From: Paenibacillus sp. RUD330
GTDB lineage: Bacteria; Bacillota; Bacilli; Paenibacillales; Paenibacillaceae
NCBI RefSeq assembly: GCF_002243345.2
Contig: NZ_CP022655.2
Location: forward strand, 2,792,501-2,856,500
Direction of reading: 5' to 3'
Length of the DNA stretch: 64,000 nt
The position numbers and the translations under genes were made by a program. Each line of letters begins with the position of its first letter. Position 1 is the stretch's first letter. A model generated the notes under the pieces. It did no database searches, was not told the origin of the DNA, and was given only the letters and a program-made list of their open reading frames with translations. This document shows positions 37,358 to 45,503 of the stretch, one piece after another.

Positions 37358-37888
37358 TCAGCCGGCGCTGCCTTCCGGATCGGCCAGCGCCGATTTCCCG
37401 GCAGGCCCCTTCCGTCCGAGCGAAGCAACCGCTGCCCATACCGCGTAGCCGAGCAGGCCTCCAAAACCGTTCAGGATGATGTCGTCCACATCGAAGGTTC
37501 CCATCATGAACAGGGCCTGAGAGCTTTCCAGCATCAAGCTTGCCACAGCCGCAGCGACCGCGGCCCCCAGAGCATTAAGCCTCGTTCCCTGACGGACGAA
37601 CCCGCCGAGCGGCATGAAGATCGCGATGTTCCCGGCAAAATTCACGAATTGATGGCTGCTTTGAAGATGCTGCAGATTTTGACGGATGGATTCGAAAGGC
37701 TTCAGGTTCGCCGTCAGCATGAAACGGCTTCGAATCGATTCCGCCCGCTCCGGGATATGCATCAGCTGCTCCCCCAATAACCGGAGATCGACCGGACCGT
37801 ATTTGAACAGGATGATTTTGACCAGAACGTACGCATAGACAGCAAGCAGCAAGAGCATCGGCGCTCTTTTTCGTGTCGTCATGATCAT
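37358..37888 (-). CDS. VanZ family membrane protein
   Basis: A 176-residue membrane protein with four hydrophobic helices, including FVNFAGNIAIFMPLGGFV and DVDDIILNGFGGLLGYAVW, the VanZ family signatures. VanZ proteins are linked to low-level teicoplanin resistance in some cases but most have no known role. The ATG at 37888 is chosen because GGAGGAG precedes it by six bases; an ATG 36 bases upstream lacks such a site. Confidence 0.85.
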   Translation of the reverse strand: MIMTTRKRAPMLLLLAVYAYVLVKIILFKYGPVDLRLLGEQLMHIPERAESIRSRFMLTANLKPFESIRQNLQHLQSSHQFVNFAGNIAIFMPLGGFVRQGTRLNALGAAVAAAVASLMLESSQALFMMGTFDVDDIILNGFGGLLGYAVWAAVASLGRKGPAGKSALADPEGSAG

Positions 37889-38146
37889 GAGCTTCTCCTC
37901 CGTCTTCGGTTGTCCGATAAGCATAAGAGTGAAAGCTTAAGCCATGCTCGTCAAAAGATAAGGTTTTTCTTAAATCCGATGTCCAGGATGGACCCGCTAT
38001 AAAAAAGTATAGTACGTATACCGGAGATACTTAACGTAAAACTTCTTCACTACTACCGGAATCCGCCTTCAGTGCCTATAATGAAGACAAGCTTTTGCAA
38101 GCGTTTCAGCCTATAATTCAGTGTCATCATTCCAGGAGGTATCATC

Positions 38147-38998
38147 ATGCCGAAAGTGGTCATTACCGGTGGCAGCGGAATGCTGGGTCAGCATGTGCTG
38201 CGGCATTTTGTCGATCAAGGCTACGAGGTGCTCAACGTCGATGCGGTCCGTCCCAAGGAACATATCTGCCCTACCCTGATCGCGGATCTCACCAATCTTG
38301 GCGAGGTGTACAGCGTTCTGGCCGGAGCCGATGCCGTCGTGCATCTGGCCGCGATCCCGGCCGCCCATATCCGGACGGCCGAAGTCACCTTCGAGAACAA
38401 CGTCGTATCGACCTACAACGTTCTGGAAGCGGCTGCCGGACTCGGCATCGCCAAGGCGGTCATCGCCTCCAGCGAGTCCTCCTACGGCATCGTATTCGCC
38501 GTCAACAGGCTCGAACCGGCCTATGTGCCGATCGACGAGGATCATCCGCAGCTGCCGCAGGACAGCTACGGCCTCTCCAAGGTCGTCAACGAGCAGACGG
38601 CCGACATGTTCCACCGGCGCACCGGGATGCAAGTCGTATCCATGCGGATCGGCAACGTCATCATTCCGGAGCGCTACGCCGATTTCCCTTCCTTCATCCA
38701 TGATCCGGAGCAGCGCGAGACGATCATGTGGAGCTATATCGATGCCCGGGACATCGCCGAAGCCTGCCGCCTCGCCATCGAGACGGACGGGTTGGGCTCG
38801 GTGGCGCTCAATCTGGCGGCAGACGATACGAGCAGCGCCATTCCGAGCCGGGAGCTGCTTGCTGCCCGGTATCCGGCTGTGAAGGATATCCGCCACCCGC
38901 TCGACGGCCATGAGACGCTGTTCAGCAATGCCAAGGCGAAGAGGCTCCTCGGCTGGCAGCCTAAGCATGCATGGAGAACGTACGTCAAGGAATCGTGA
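38147..38998 (+). CDS. NAD-dependent epimerase/dehydratase family protein
   Basis: A 283-residue extended SDR with the Rossmann motif ITGGSGMLGQHV and catalytic SYGLSK (Tyr-x-x-x-Lys), plus the upstream Ser in ASSESSYGIV. It resembles sugar-nucleotide epimerases or uronate dehydrogenases. CAGGAGG precedes the ATG and a TATAAT box sits at 38077-38082. The MFS gene starts two bases after its stop codon, so a product or substrate of this enzyme may be carried by that transporter. Substrate unknown. Confidence 0.88.
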   Translation: MPKVVITGGSGMLGQHVLRHFVDQGYEVLNVDAVRPKEHICPTLIADLTNLGEVYSVLAGADAVVHLAAIPAAHIRTAEVTFENNVVSTYNVLEAAAGLGIAKAVIASSESSYGIVFAVNRLEPAYVPIDEDHPQLPQDSYGLSKVVNEQTADMFHRRTGMQVVSMRIGNVIIPERYADFPSFIHDPEQRETIMWSYIDARDIAEACRLAIETDGLGSVALNLAADDTSSAIPSRELLAARYPAVKDIRHPLDGHETLFSNAKAKRLLGWQPKHAWRTYVKES

Positions 38999-38999
38999 C

Positions 39000-40157
39000 A
39001 TGAACCGGTCCGTCGCGCTGTTCTTCTCGTTTTACTTCATTCTTTTCATGGGGAACGCTCTCTACAGCACCTTCATTCCGGTCTATTTCCAGGACAAGGG
39101 CTTCTCGGCCTCCCAGATCGGCACCCTGCTCAGCATCGGTCCGTTCATCGCCGTACTGGCGCAGCCGATGTGGGGGGCGGTCAGCGACAAGTCCCGCACC
39201 AAAAACCGGGTGCTGCAGATTCTGCTCATCGGCAGCGGCGTCTCGATGCTGCTGTACCCGCTGTCGGATTCCTTCGTCTACCTGATGATCCTGATCGGCG
39301 TCTTCACCTTGTTCCAGACGTCGACCGGGGCTATCGGAGATGCCATCACGCTCGAGGCGCTCGGCAGCCAGGCTTCCAGCTACGGCATCATCCGGCTCGG
39401 AGGAACGCTCGGCTTCGCGCTGATGTCGATCGTCTTTGGATCTTACGCCAAGTCGCATGTCGACAGCATGTTCCCGGTTTATGCGGCCGTCATGCTGGTC
39501 TCCCTGCTTTTGCTGCTCCGCTATCCGACGATCGGAGGCCATCAGTTCGCCGGCCGGCGGATGAGGATCTGGGAGCTGTTCAAAAACCGCAAGCTCGTGC
39601 TTTACCTCGGCATCTGCTTCGCGGTCAACGTCACGCTGGGCTACTATTATGCGTTCTTCCCCTTGTACTACAAGGAGCTCGGCGCAGACAACGGCTTGCT
39701 CGGCTGGTCGATGGTCATCTCGGCGCTGAGCGAGGTGCCGTTCCTGCTTCTGTCGTCCCGGCTGTTCAGCCGGTTCAGCATATCTTCCATTCTGCTTGCT
39801 GCATCGGGCGCAGCAGCCGCCCGCTGGCTGCTGTTCGGGATGATCGATAATCCCTACGCCATTCTGCCCGTGCAGATTCTGCACGGCATGATCTTCATCG
39901 TCGTCTCGGTGACGATGTCCGTCTTCATCAACAAGGAAGTGCCGCAGGAGCTGCGCGCGAGCGGACAGACGCTGAACGCTCTGCTCAATCTCGGCGCGGC
40001 CCGGATCATCGGCAGCTATGTCGGCGGCTTCGCCAGCGAAGCCGCAGGGATGAAGTCCGTATTCCTCTATTGCGCGATCGTTACGTTCGTCAGCCTCGCG
40101 TTTTTTGCCGGCATGGAGATGAGGAAGAGCCGCAGCTCCATCGAAATCCAGCCGTAA
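39000..40157 (+). CDS. MFS transporter (LacY/MFS_1-like)
   Basis: A 385-residue inner-membrane carrier with about twelve helices. The N-terminal SFYFILFMGNALYSTFIPVYFQDKGFSASQIGTLLS and the loop MWGAVSDKSRTKNR (the MFS D-R signature between helices 2 and 3) are typical of the MFS_1-like/nucleoside-H+ symporter group. The ATG at 39000 is one base past the epimerase TGA and the extra upstream in-frame codons belong to that gene. Likely a sugar or nucleoside permease; substrate unknown. Confidence 0.88.
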   Translation: MNRSVALFFSFYFILFMGNALYSTFIPVYFQDKGFSASQIGTLLSIGPFIAVLAQPMWGAVSDKSRTKNRVLQILLIGSGVSMLLYPLSDSFVYLMILIGVFTLFQTSTGAIGDAITLEALGSQASSYGIIRLGGTLGFALMSIVFGSYAKSHVDSMFPVYAAVMLVSLLLLLRYPTIGGHQFAGRRMRIWELFKNRKLVLYLGICFAVNVTLGYYYAFFPLYYKELGADNGLLGWSMVISALSEVPFLLLSSRLFSRFSISSILLAASGAAAARWLLFGMIDNPYAILPVQILHGMIFIVVSVTMSVFINKEVPQELRASGQTLNALLNLGAARIIGSYVGGFASEAAGMKSVFLYCAIVTFVSLAFFAGMEMRKSRSSIEIQP

Positions 40158-40173
40158 GAGAGGCATGCATAAC

Positions 40174-40224
40174 AAAAGGGGCTGCCCGTAGTCATTTTCA
40201 TGACTCCAGGGACAGCCCCTTTTC
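40174..40224. terminator. Bidirectional terminator after the MFS gene
   Basis: AAAAGGGGCTG-CCC pairs with GGG-ACAGCCCCTTTT; the loop also folds (gtcat/atgac). It serves the MFS gene and the convergent acetyltransferase gene. Confidence 0.85.
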
Positions 40225-40272
40225 GGTTTCAACGCATGCTTCCTTCCCGATTCCTTGCGAAAGGAAGGGACA

Positions 40273-40758
40273 TTACGGCTCCATGGGCTTCAATTCCTTT
40301 ATGTACCAAGCGTCGCAGGCATAATGCTCCGAGCCTGCGAGAGGCGCATTCAATCCGGCGAAGCCATGCTTTTCATAAAATCGCGCGGCCGCCTTCATCG
40401 AGGTCAGCGTCTCGAGATAACAGCGTTCATAATGGATGCCTGCGAAGTCCAGCGCGGCCTCCATGAGCTTCGCCGCCATGCCGGAGCCTCTTGCGCCGGG
40501 CAGCAGATACATCTTCTGCAGCTCGCACACCTCGCTAGAATCCGCGAATGGAGCGATTCCGCATCCCCCTTCGATGATGCCGTCCTTCTCGATGACCCAA
40601 TACTTTCGCCCCGGGACATCGTAATAAACGCTCAGATTGTCCAAGCTCTTGTCGGCCCAGGCCAGTCCTTCCCGGTTCCCTCCGAACTCGATCAGGCATT
40701 GGCGGATGATCGATGCCATGGCGGCATTGTCGCGCTCTTCAAGCTCGCGGATGAACAT
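40273..40758 (-). CDS. GNAT family N-acetyltransferase
   Basis: A 161-residue acetyltransferase. The acetyl-CoA binding loop reads LLPGARGSGMAAKLM (Q/RxxGxG/A type), preceded by CELQKMY and followed by CYLETLTSMKAAARFYEKHGF, the normal GNAT order. It is convergent with the MFS gene. The acceptor is unknown. Confidence 0.88.
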   Translation of the reverse strand: MFIRELEERDNAAMASIIRQCLIEFGGNREGLAWADKSLDNLSVYYDVPGRKYWVIEKDGIIEGGCGIAPFADSSEVCELQKMYLLPGARGSGMAAKLMEAALDFAGIHYERCYLETLTSMKAAARFYEKHGFAGLNAPLAGSEHYACDAWYIKELKPMEP

Positions 40759-40799
40759 GAGTCCACTTCCTTTTTCCCATCCTGATCTGCGCCAAGCAG

Positions 40800-40827
40800 A
40801 AAACCCGCAGGGACATGCCCTGCGGGC
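40800..40827 (-). terminator. Intrinsic terminator after the FusB-like gene
   Basis: CCCGCAGGG pairs perfectly with CCCTGCGGG across five bases and a short T run follows on the minus strand, seven bases past the stop. Confidence 0.85.
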
Positions 40828-40833
40828 GGAGGA

Positions 40834-41493
40834 TTATTTGGTCAGCACATCCCGGAAAAACTGGTCCAGCGCAGCCGGATCCGTCAGCCGGGCGTTGCAG
40901 CTGTCGCTGCTCAGGCACATATAATTGCCGATGGCCTTGTAATAATCGGGCGAGGCGTGCAGCGGCCGATGCTTGGTCACCGCCGTGAACAGCGCGACCT
41001 CGCCGTGGCTCCGGCATAGGAAGCAGGTATTCTTTTTCGTGCCTGCAGGCGAGAACCTGCCTTCGATTCCCGCCGTCTTGCCGTCGAGCTCATGCACGAG
41101 GAACATCTTGCCGCTGCCGATATCCGTCCATCCGAGATACGTGACTTTTCGGAAATCGATCTTGTCGAGATCGGGCACCTTCAGCTTTTTCGCTTTTGGG
41201 AACAGCTTTTTCAGCTGTCCTTCCGTAACGGCGGGAAAACTCGAGCGGCAAGGCTCAAGCGCCTCCATGCCTTTTGCGAATTGCTGCGGAGAGCTCAGCT
41301 CCGCCAATCCAAGCACCAGCAGGCGCTGATCGGGATCGGCAGCCTGGAAAGCTTCCTCCAGCACGGCGTGCACGCTCATCCGCACCGACTCCACCACCTT
41401 CGGATCGGCTGCGGTCGTACAAGTATGTTGCAGATGCTTGACTTGTTTTTGAATAAGATTGAATTCATGGTTTCGAATAAATGGTTGGCCCAT
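40834..41493 (-). CDS. FusB/FusC-type elongation factor G-binding protein
   Basis: A 219-residue cytoplasmic protein like FusB/FusC, which bind EF-G and help it leave the ribosome, giving fusidic-acid tolerance. The N-terminal helical half reads IRNHEFNLIQKQVKHLQH, and the C-terminal zinc-finger half has CFLCRSHGEVALFT and YMCLSSDSCNARL, whose four cysteines fit the FusB zinc site. Length matches the family (about 213). Many environmental Firmicutes carry such genes without known resistance. The start lies behind an AAGGGG site that is partly in a small hairpin (41506-41534). Confidence 0.88.
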   Translation of the reverse strand: MGQPFIRNHEFNLIQKQVKHLQHTCTTAADPKVVESVRMSVHAVLEEAFQAADPDQRLLVLGLAELSSPQQFAKGMEALEPCRSSFPAVTEGQLKKLFPKAKKLKVPDLDKIDFRKVTYLGWTDIGSGKMFLVHELDGKTAGIEGRFSPAGTKKNTCFLCRSHGEVALFTAVTKHRPLHASPDYYKAIGNYMCLSSDSCNARLTDPAALDQFFRDVLTK

Positions 41494-41505
41494 CGCTTTT
41501 CAGCC

Positions 41506-41534
41506 CCTTATTTTTTGGATTCAAGCAAATAAGG
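41506..41534 (-). promoter_or_regulatory. Hairpin covering the FusB-like ribosome-binding site
   Basis: On the minus strand CCTTATTT pairs with AAATAAGG, and the following GGGG together with that arm forms the only ribosome-binding site of the gene (AAGGGG, ten bases from ATG). Pairing would hide it; regulation is conjecture. Confidence 0.35.
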
Positions 41535-41589
41535 TGCAAAGCCCATTTATGGAAACGATCGATCGGGCGATTGGTTCCGTTCCTTCTTC

Positions 41590-41664
41590 AATAGCCCCAT
41601 GCAAAGAATCGCCCCTTAAACAGGCTCTGCATGGGTGGAGCTATTCCCGGCAAAGTGATTTGCC
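41590..41664. other. Candidate structured RNA between nucleotidase and FusB-like genes
   Basis: AATAGC (41590-41595) and CCCATGCA (41596-41603) pair with TGCATGGG (41628-41635) and GCTATT (41640-41645), leaving a four-base bulge; a separate hairpin GGCAAA/TTTGCC follows at 41649-41664. There is no T-tract, so it is not a simple terminator. It may be the leader of the FusB-like gene or an independent RNA. I do not recognise it as a known riboswitch. Confidence 0.35.
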
Positions 41665-41753
41665 ATCCCTACCAGCCTCCCTCTAAAACCAGTATAGGCG
41701 ATAGCAGGCGGCCGGGGCAATGCCCCATTCGGCTAGGAGACGGCTGCGGAGCT

Positions 41754-42455
41754 TCAGAACGGCTTGTCCAGTCCGAGCAGCACATACAGCTCATCCAGCT
41801 GGCGGATATCGTAAGTCGGCACGATGCCGGAGCCGGCCGGCTTGCCTTCCGGATTGAACCAGCAAGTATCCAGACCGGCGTTCTGCCCTCCCTTGATGTC
41901 CGCGCTGAGCGAATCTCCGATGATCAAGGCCTCGTCCGGAACGAAGCCGGGAATGCGCTCGAACACATAATCGAAAAAAGCCTTCATCGGCTTCTGGAAC
42001 CCGGTGTCTTCGGAGACGAAGACGTTGCGGAACATCGGGAACAGCCCCGAGGCCTGCAGCCGCCTGTGCTGGGTCGCAGAAACTCCGTTCGTGACGATGA
42101 ACAGGTCGTACCGGGGCTCAAGGGCGGTGATCAAGGCCAAAGCGCCCTTGATCTCGTCATGGCCTTGCTCCAGAAGCTTGCGGTACTGCGCTTCCACAGC
42201 GACACCGTCCACTTCCCGGCCATATTCCTTGAACAGCAGCGAGTAACGCGTGTTCACGACTTCATCCCGGGTGAGCTTTCCTTCTTCGAATGCCCTCCAC
42301 AAGCCGCCGTTGATTTCCTTGTAGCGGAAATGAAGCTCTTCATCGAGCGCAAGGCCGTGCTGGGAGCATAAGAGGCCCAGAGCCATCCTTTCGGCGGCGC
42401 CGAAATCGAGCAAGGTGTCGTCCACATCAAAAAGCAGCGTTTTGTATGCTTTCAA
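41754..42455 (-). CDS. YjjG/YfnB-type noncanonical pyrimidine nucleotidase (HAD)
   Basis: A 233-residue haloacid-dehalogenase-type phosphatase. HAD motif I is FDVDDTLLDF, motif II is IVTNGVSATQHRRL, motif III Lys lies in GFQKPMKAFFDYVFE and motif IV is LIIGDSLSADIKGGQNAG; together they match the YjjG group that removes phosphate from faulty nucleotides. The start is TTG at 42455, seven bases after GGAGGG, which itself lies inside the end of the YdcZ-type gene. It ends the four-gene operon that begins at 44125. Confidence 0.9.
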   Translation of the reverse strand: MKAYKTLLFDVDDTLLDFGAAERMALGLLCSQHGLALDEELHFRYKEINGGLWRAFEEGKLTRDEVVNTRYSLLFKEYGREVDGVAVEAQYRKLLEQGHDEIKGALALITALEPRYDLFIVTNGVSATQHRRLQASGLFPMFRNVFVSEDTGFQKPMKAFFDYVFERIPGFVPDEALIIGDSLSADIKGGQNAGLDTCWFNPEGKPAGSGIVPTYDIRQLDELYVLLGLDKPF

Positions 42456-42457
42456 TT

Positions 42458-42943
42458 TCAGCCCTCCATTTCAGCGGGTTCACGAACGCCGCCGCGAACG
42501 TTCCGTTTGTTGCCCGACAGCTTGAATACGGCGGCTCCTCCGATGACGACAAGCACGCCGATGAGCTGCTTCATCGTGAAATCCACCTTTTCCAGGCCGA
42601 GCCAGCCGAGCGAATCCAGCATGAGCGCCAGAATCAGCTGGGAGCTGAGAGCGACGAGAACGCCGTAGGTCGGCCCCAGAAGCTTGATTCCCTGAACCAT
42701 GCAGACGACGACGCCGACTCCGAGCAGGCCGCTGAAGGCGAACCAGGTTTCCATATTTCCAAGATGGAACATCCTTGTTCCCTGCGACAGCAGGCCCAGC
42801 GTCAAGGAAGCCGCGAAGCCGAGGCCGAGTACAAGCGCCGTCGTCACCCAGGTGCCGGTTTTTTCGCTGACTTTGCTGTTGAAAATGTTTTGCAGGCTGA
42901 GCAGGCAGCCGGCCAAAATCGACAAAGCGATTCCCGTCATCAT
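42458..42943 (-). CDS. YdcZ-type DMT family membrane protein (DUF606), copy 2
   Basis: A 161-residue protein with five hydrophobic helices: ALSILAGCLLSLQNIFNSKVSEKTGTWVTTALVLGLGF and GVLVALSSQLILALMLDSLGWLGLEK are characteristic of the DUF606/YdcZ family of half-size drug/metabolite transporters. A second member is encoded at 43700-44125 with the Crp-type regulator between them, so the two probably form a heterodimeric carrier. AAGGAG precedes the ATG. Substrate unknown. Confidence 0.85.
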   Translation of the reverse strand: MMTGIALSILAGCLLSLQNIFNSKVSEKTGTWVTTALVLGLGFAASLTLGLLSQGTRMFHLGNMETWFAFSGLLGVGVVVCMVQGIKLLGPTYGVLVALSSQLILALMLDSLGWLGLEKVDFTMKQLIGVLVVIGGAAVFKLSGNKRNVRGGVREPAEMEG

Positions 42944-42949
42944 CTTGAA

Positions 42950-43681
42950 TCAGCTCCTTTCATACAAGTTGCGGCTGGCGAGAGCCTCGAGCTTCCCTCG
43001 ATCCACAATCGAGATCAGACCCTTGGAGCGCTGGATGCACCCATCCGCGGCAAACTGCTTCAATACCCGGTTCACATGCCGGTAGCTCGTTCCGATCAGA
43101 TTGGCGGCATCCTTCAGCATCGAAGCCCGAAGCTCCCCGTGGAACAACGGATCGGTCTCGTCGTACGATACCGAGAGCAGATAGCTGGCAAGCCTGATCT
43201 CCACCGGATACATCAGATTGAAGCTCAAGGAATTCGACTTGGCATAAAATTTTTTGGTAATGATATCGAGCAGGAACCTCAGAAACGGCGGATGATCGTC
43301 TCCATGCAGGGCAAGCCAGCGGTGATGGATGCCGATCATGGCGACGGGCGACACCGCCTCGACCGTATTCAGGAAATCCGCCTTCTGCACATACTCGAGA
43401 TCTCCGATCACCTCCAGCGGCGTCTTGAAGGAAAGAATGAGCGATTTCCCCTCTTCCGAGGTCGTGAAGATCTTCACCTTCCCCTTGACCAGCACATATA
43501 CGCTGTCGGCGGCATCTCCCTGGCTGCAGATCAGCTGGCCTTGTTCGAACCGGCGCAAGGTGAGATGCGGCAGCAGCGGCTTGCCGAAGACGGCCTCGAG
43601 GCCGTGAAGCTTCAAGTATTCATCCAGCAGCTGCCGGTCGTGATGTTCATGCTTCATTCCGTAGTCCTTCCTGCCTTCCAT
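42950..43681 (-). CDS. Crp/Fnr family transcriptional regulator
   Basis: A 243-residue regulator. The cyclic-nucleotide-binding-like barrel spans about 20-140 (RFEQGQLICSQGDAADSVYVLVKGKVKIFT; PLEVIGDLEYVQ). A Crp-type helix-turn-helix lies near the C-terminus (LKDAANLIGTSYRHVNRVLKQFAADG). No cluster of cysteines typical of Fnr is seen, and the cAMP residues are not all conserved, so the effector is unknown; the protein resembles YeiL-type regulators. An ATG 24 bases downstream (43657) behind AAGGA is an equally good start. A perfect palindrome ahead of the operon is its likely target. Confidence 0.87.
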   Translation of the reverse strand: MEGRKDYGMKHEHHDRQLLDEYLKLHGLEAVFGKPLLPHLTLRRFEQGQLICSQGDAADSVYVLVKGKVKIFTTSEEGKSLILSFKTPLEVIGDLEYVQKADFLNTVEAVSPVAMIGIHHRWLALHGDDHPPFLRFLLDIITKKFYAKSNSLSFNLMYPVEIRLASYLLSVSYDETDPLFHGELRASMLKDAANLIGTSYRHVNRVLKQFAADGCIQRSKGLISIVDRGKLEALASRNLYERS

Positions 43682-43699
43682 CGTCGCATTGTCCTTTCA

Positions 43700-44125
43700 T
43701 TATACCCTCAGGATGAGGACGCCGGCGATCATCATGGCAATGCCGAGAAATTGGGGCAGGCTCATCGTCTGCTTCACGACGCCGAACCATCCTCTGCCGT
43801 CGATAAGGAAGGTCAGGCTGAGCTGCGCGATGAGCAGCACGGCTACGGTAATCGTGATTCCGATGGCATGGATCGCCTGCACATTGCTGAATACGATGAC
43901 CGCTCCCATCGCTCCTCCGGTCAAGTAGAGCGGTTTCACCCCGCGGAGTCCAGTGCCTGCCGAACGGCGGAAAAGGCCGAGCAGGAGCAGCGCCGCGATG
44001 AAGCCCGTCAGCTGCGTCAGCGCAGCCGCCTGCCAGGTGCCGATCGCAGCGCCGATTCTCGAGTTGGCTACTCCTTGCAGCGTAATGAACATGCCCGCTG
44101 CTGCGGCGAACAGAATACCCTTCAT
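43700..44125 (-). CDS. YdcZ-type DMT family membrane protein (DUF606), copy 1
   Basis: A 141-residue protein with five helices and the family pattern LFAAAAGMFITLQGVANSRIGAAIGTWQAAALTQLTGFIAALL and ITVAVLLIAQLSLTFLIDGRGWFG. It is the first gene of an operon with the Crp-type regulator (18 bases on), the second DUF606 protein and the nucleotidase. GGGGAAGATAGAG precedes the ATG. A promoter with a palindromic activator site lies upstream. Confidence 0.85.
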   Translation of the reverse strand: MKGILFAAAAGMFITLQGVANSRIGAAIGTWQAAALTQLTGFIAALLLLGLFRRSAGTGLRGVKPLYLTGGAMGAVIVFSNVQAIHAIGITITVAVLLIAQLSLTFLIDGRGWFGVVKQTMSLPQFLGIAMMIAGVLILRV

Positions 44126-44163
44126 CTCTATCTTCCCCTCTTGTGCTCGTGGCTTACTCCCCC

Positions 44164-44211
44164 ATTACACGCTATCAGGGATGCATTTGAAAAGGACATA
44201 TGTCCTTTTCA
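44164..44211 (-). promoter_or_regulatory. Promoter with perfect 24-bp palindrome at about -42
   Basis: TGAAAAGGACAT is followed directly by its exact reverse complement (44188-44211). On the minus strand TTTCAA overlaps its end as a -35 box and TGTAAT (44164-44169) is a -10 box 17 bases further. Transcription would start near 44157, placing the palindrome centre close to -42, the classic position for a Crp-type activator touching RNA polymerase. Confidence 0.65.
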
Positions 44212-44331
44212 GCCCGCTTCTTCGCTTTTCGGTGTCCTCGAGCAGGACGATTATCGGAGTGCTTCCTGCTTCCGGGTCCGACAACCGAACAAACGAAAGC
44301 CAATCTTCTCGCGCAACCTTGCTCGGACAGC

Positions 44332-44364
44332 AAAAAAGGACGGCTTCGTCAGCCTGTCCTTTTT
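44332..44364. terminator. Terminator after the P1 peptidase gene
   Basis: AAAAAAGGAC-GGCT-loop-AGCC-GTCCTTTTT is a strong hairpin with T runs on both strands, 30 bases past the peptidase stop. Confidence 0.85.
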
Positions 44365-44393
44365 CGTTGTGCCACAAGCTATTGGCCAAGCGG

Positions 44394-45503
44394 TCAAGCT
44401 CGGAAGCCGCTGCGCTGCGTCAGCCGATCGAGCACCCTTTCGACGGGGAACGCATGGACCTCTCTTCCCGATCTTCCGCTGACATCCGTCCCCGCGAACA
44501 AGGAGTTGTAGACCGCTTCCTCCGTCGCATCCGCTGCGGCACGGAAGCACTCGGAGATGAGCGGACCGTCTTCGCGGACAGCTTGGACGGCAAGCAGGTC
44601 CTGCTCCGGATCATGGGGCGTCAGCATGCCGTTGCTGAAGGCGATGACGATATCGCCGCTGCCGTGGTGGGCGATCGAGCCGGTCCGTCCAAGCCCGAAG
44701 GCGGCACGCTTCGCCACCCGCTTCAGCTGCCGCGAATCGAGCGGCAGATCGGTCGCAACCACGATGATGACGGAGCCGTCTTCCTTGCGCTCGTCGGCCT
44801 CGTTCCTGGCCAGCAGCTGTCCGATCGGCTCGCCCAGAATGGAAAGGTCGCTGCCGCTGCCGAAGTTGGTCAAGACGAGGACGCCGATATGGTACTGCCG
44901 CCCCGCCGCAACGACCGCCCGCGAAGAGGTCCCGATTCCTCCCTTCCAGCCGAAGCACACCATGCCGGTGCCGGCGCCTACGGCGCCTTCTCCGACCGGT
45001 CTCCCCTCCTCCCAGGCTTTCTTGGCCAGACGGATCGCTTCCATCGCATGCTCCGGCCGGACATGCAGGCCGCGCATGTCGTTCAAGTAGCTGTCGTTGC
45101 ATTCGCCCGTTACGATATTGATGGAGCCGGCATCCCCGCCGATTCCTTCGTCATGCTCCATCATGTGGCGCAGCGCGCCTTCGGCCGCGGCGGGCACGCC
45201 GAACGTATTGGTCAGCATGACCGGCCCCTCCAGCGTGCCGAGCTCGTCGACCTGGACGAGTCCGGCCGTTTTGCCGAAGCCGTTGACGACATAGGATGCC
45301 GCAGCAGCCTTCTCCCGGAACAGATTCCCCTGATGCGGCAAAATCGCGGTGACGCCCGTCCGCACGACCGGCTGCCCGCCGCCGTCCGAGCGCAGCGTCA
45401 CATGGGCCGCACTCACTCCCGGAACGTCCTCGATGCTGTTGAGAGGTCCCGTTCTCATGCGGCCGACCTTCAAGCCGTAATCCTGAAATCTCCGCCGGTT
45501 CAT
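44394..45503 (-). CDS. P1 family peptidase (DmpA-type aminopeptidase)
   Basis: A 369-residue N-terminal-nucleophile hydrolase of peptidase family S58. SIEDVPGVSAAHVTL near the N-terminus, GTVEGP-like LGTLEGPVMLTNTFGVPAAAEGAL, and GAVGAGTGMVCFGWKGGIGTSSR, where members cut themselves to expose the catalytic Ser, are present; ATDLPLDSRQLKRVAKRAAFGLGRTGS follows. The ATG at 45503 follows AAGGAGGGG and overlaps the stop of the zinc-ribbon gene. Such enzymes release D- or L-residues or beta-peptide units from small peptides; exact specificity is unknown. Confidence 0.9.
   Translation of the reverse strand: MNRRRFQDYGLKVGRMRTGPLNSIEDVPGVSAAHVTLRSDGGGQPVVRTGVTAILPHQGNLFREKAAAASYVVNGFGKTAGLVQVDELGTLEGPVMLTNTFGVPAAAEGALRHMMEHDEGIGGDAGSINIVTGECNDSYLNDMRGLHVRPEHAMEAIRLAKKAWEEGRPVGEGAVGAGTGMVCFGWKGGIGTSSRAVVAAGRQYHIGVLVLTNFGSGSDLSILGEPIGQLLARNEADERKEDGSVIIVVATDLPLDSRQLKRVAKRAAFGLGRTGSIAHHGSGDIVIAFSNGMLTPHDPEQDLLAVQAVREDGPLISECFRAAADATEEAVYNSLFAGTDVSGRSGREVHAFPVERVLDRLTQRSGFRA

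Noticed and set aside
41580-41690. 6S RNA
   Set aside because: A GAAGAAGGA stretch recalls B. subtilis 6S RNA, but I cannot fold the long closing stem and central bubble, and the location is not typical.
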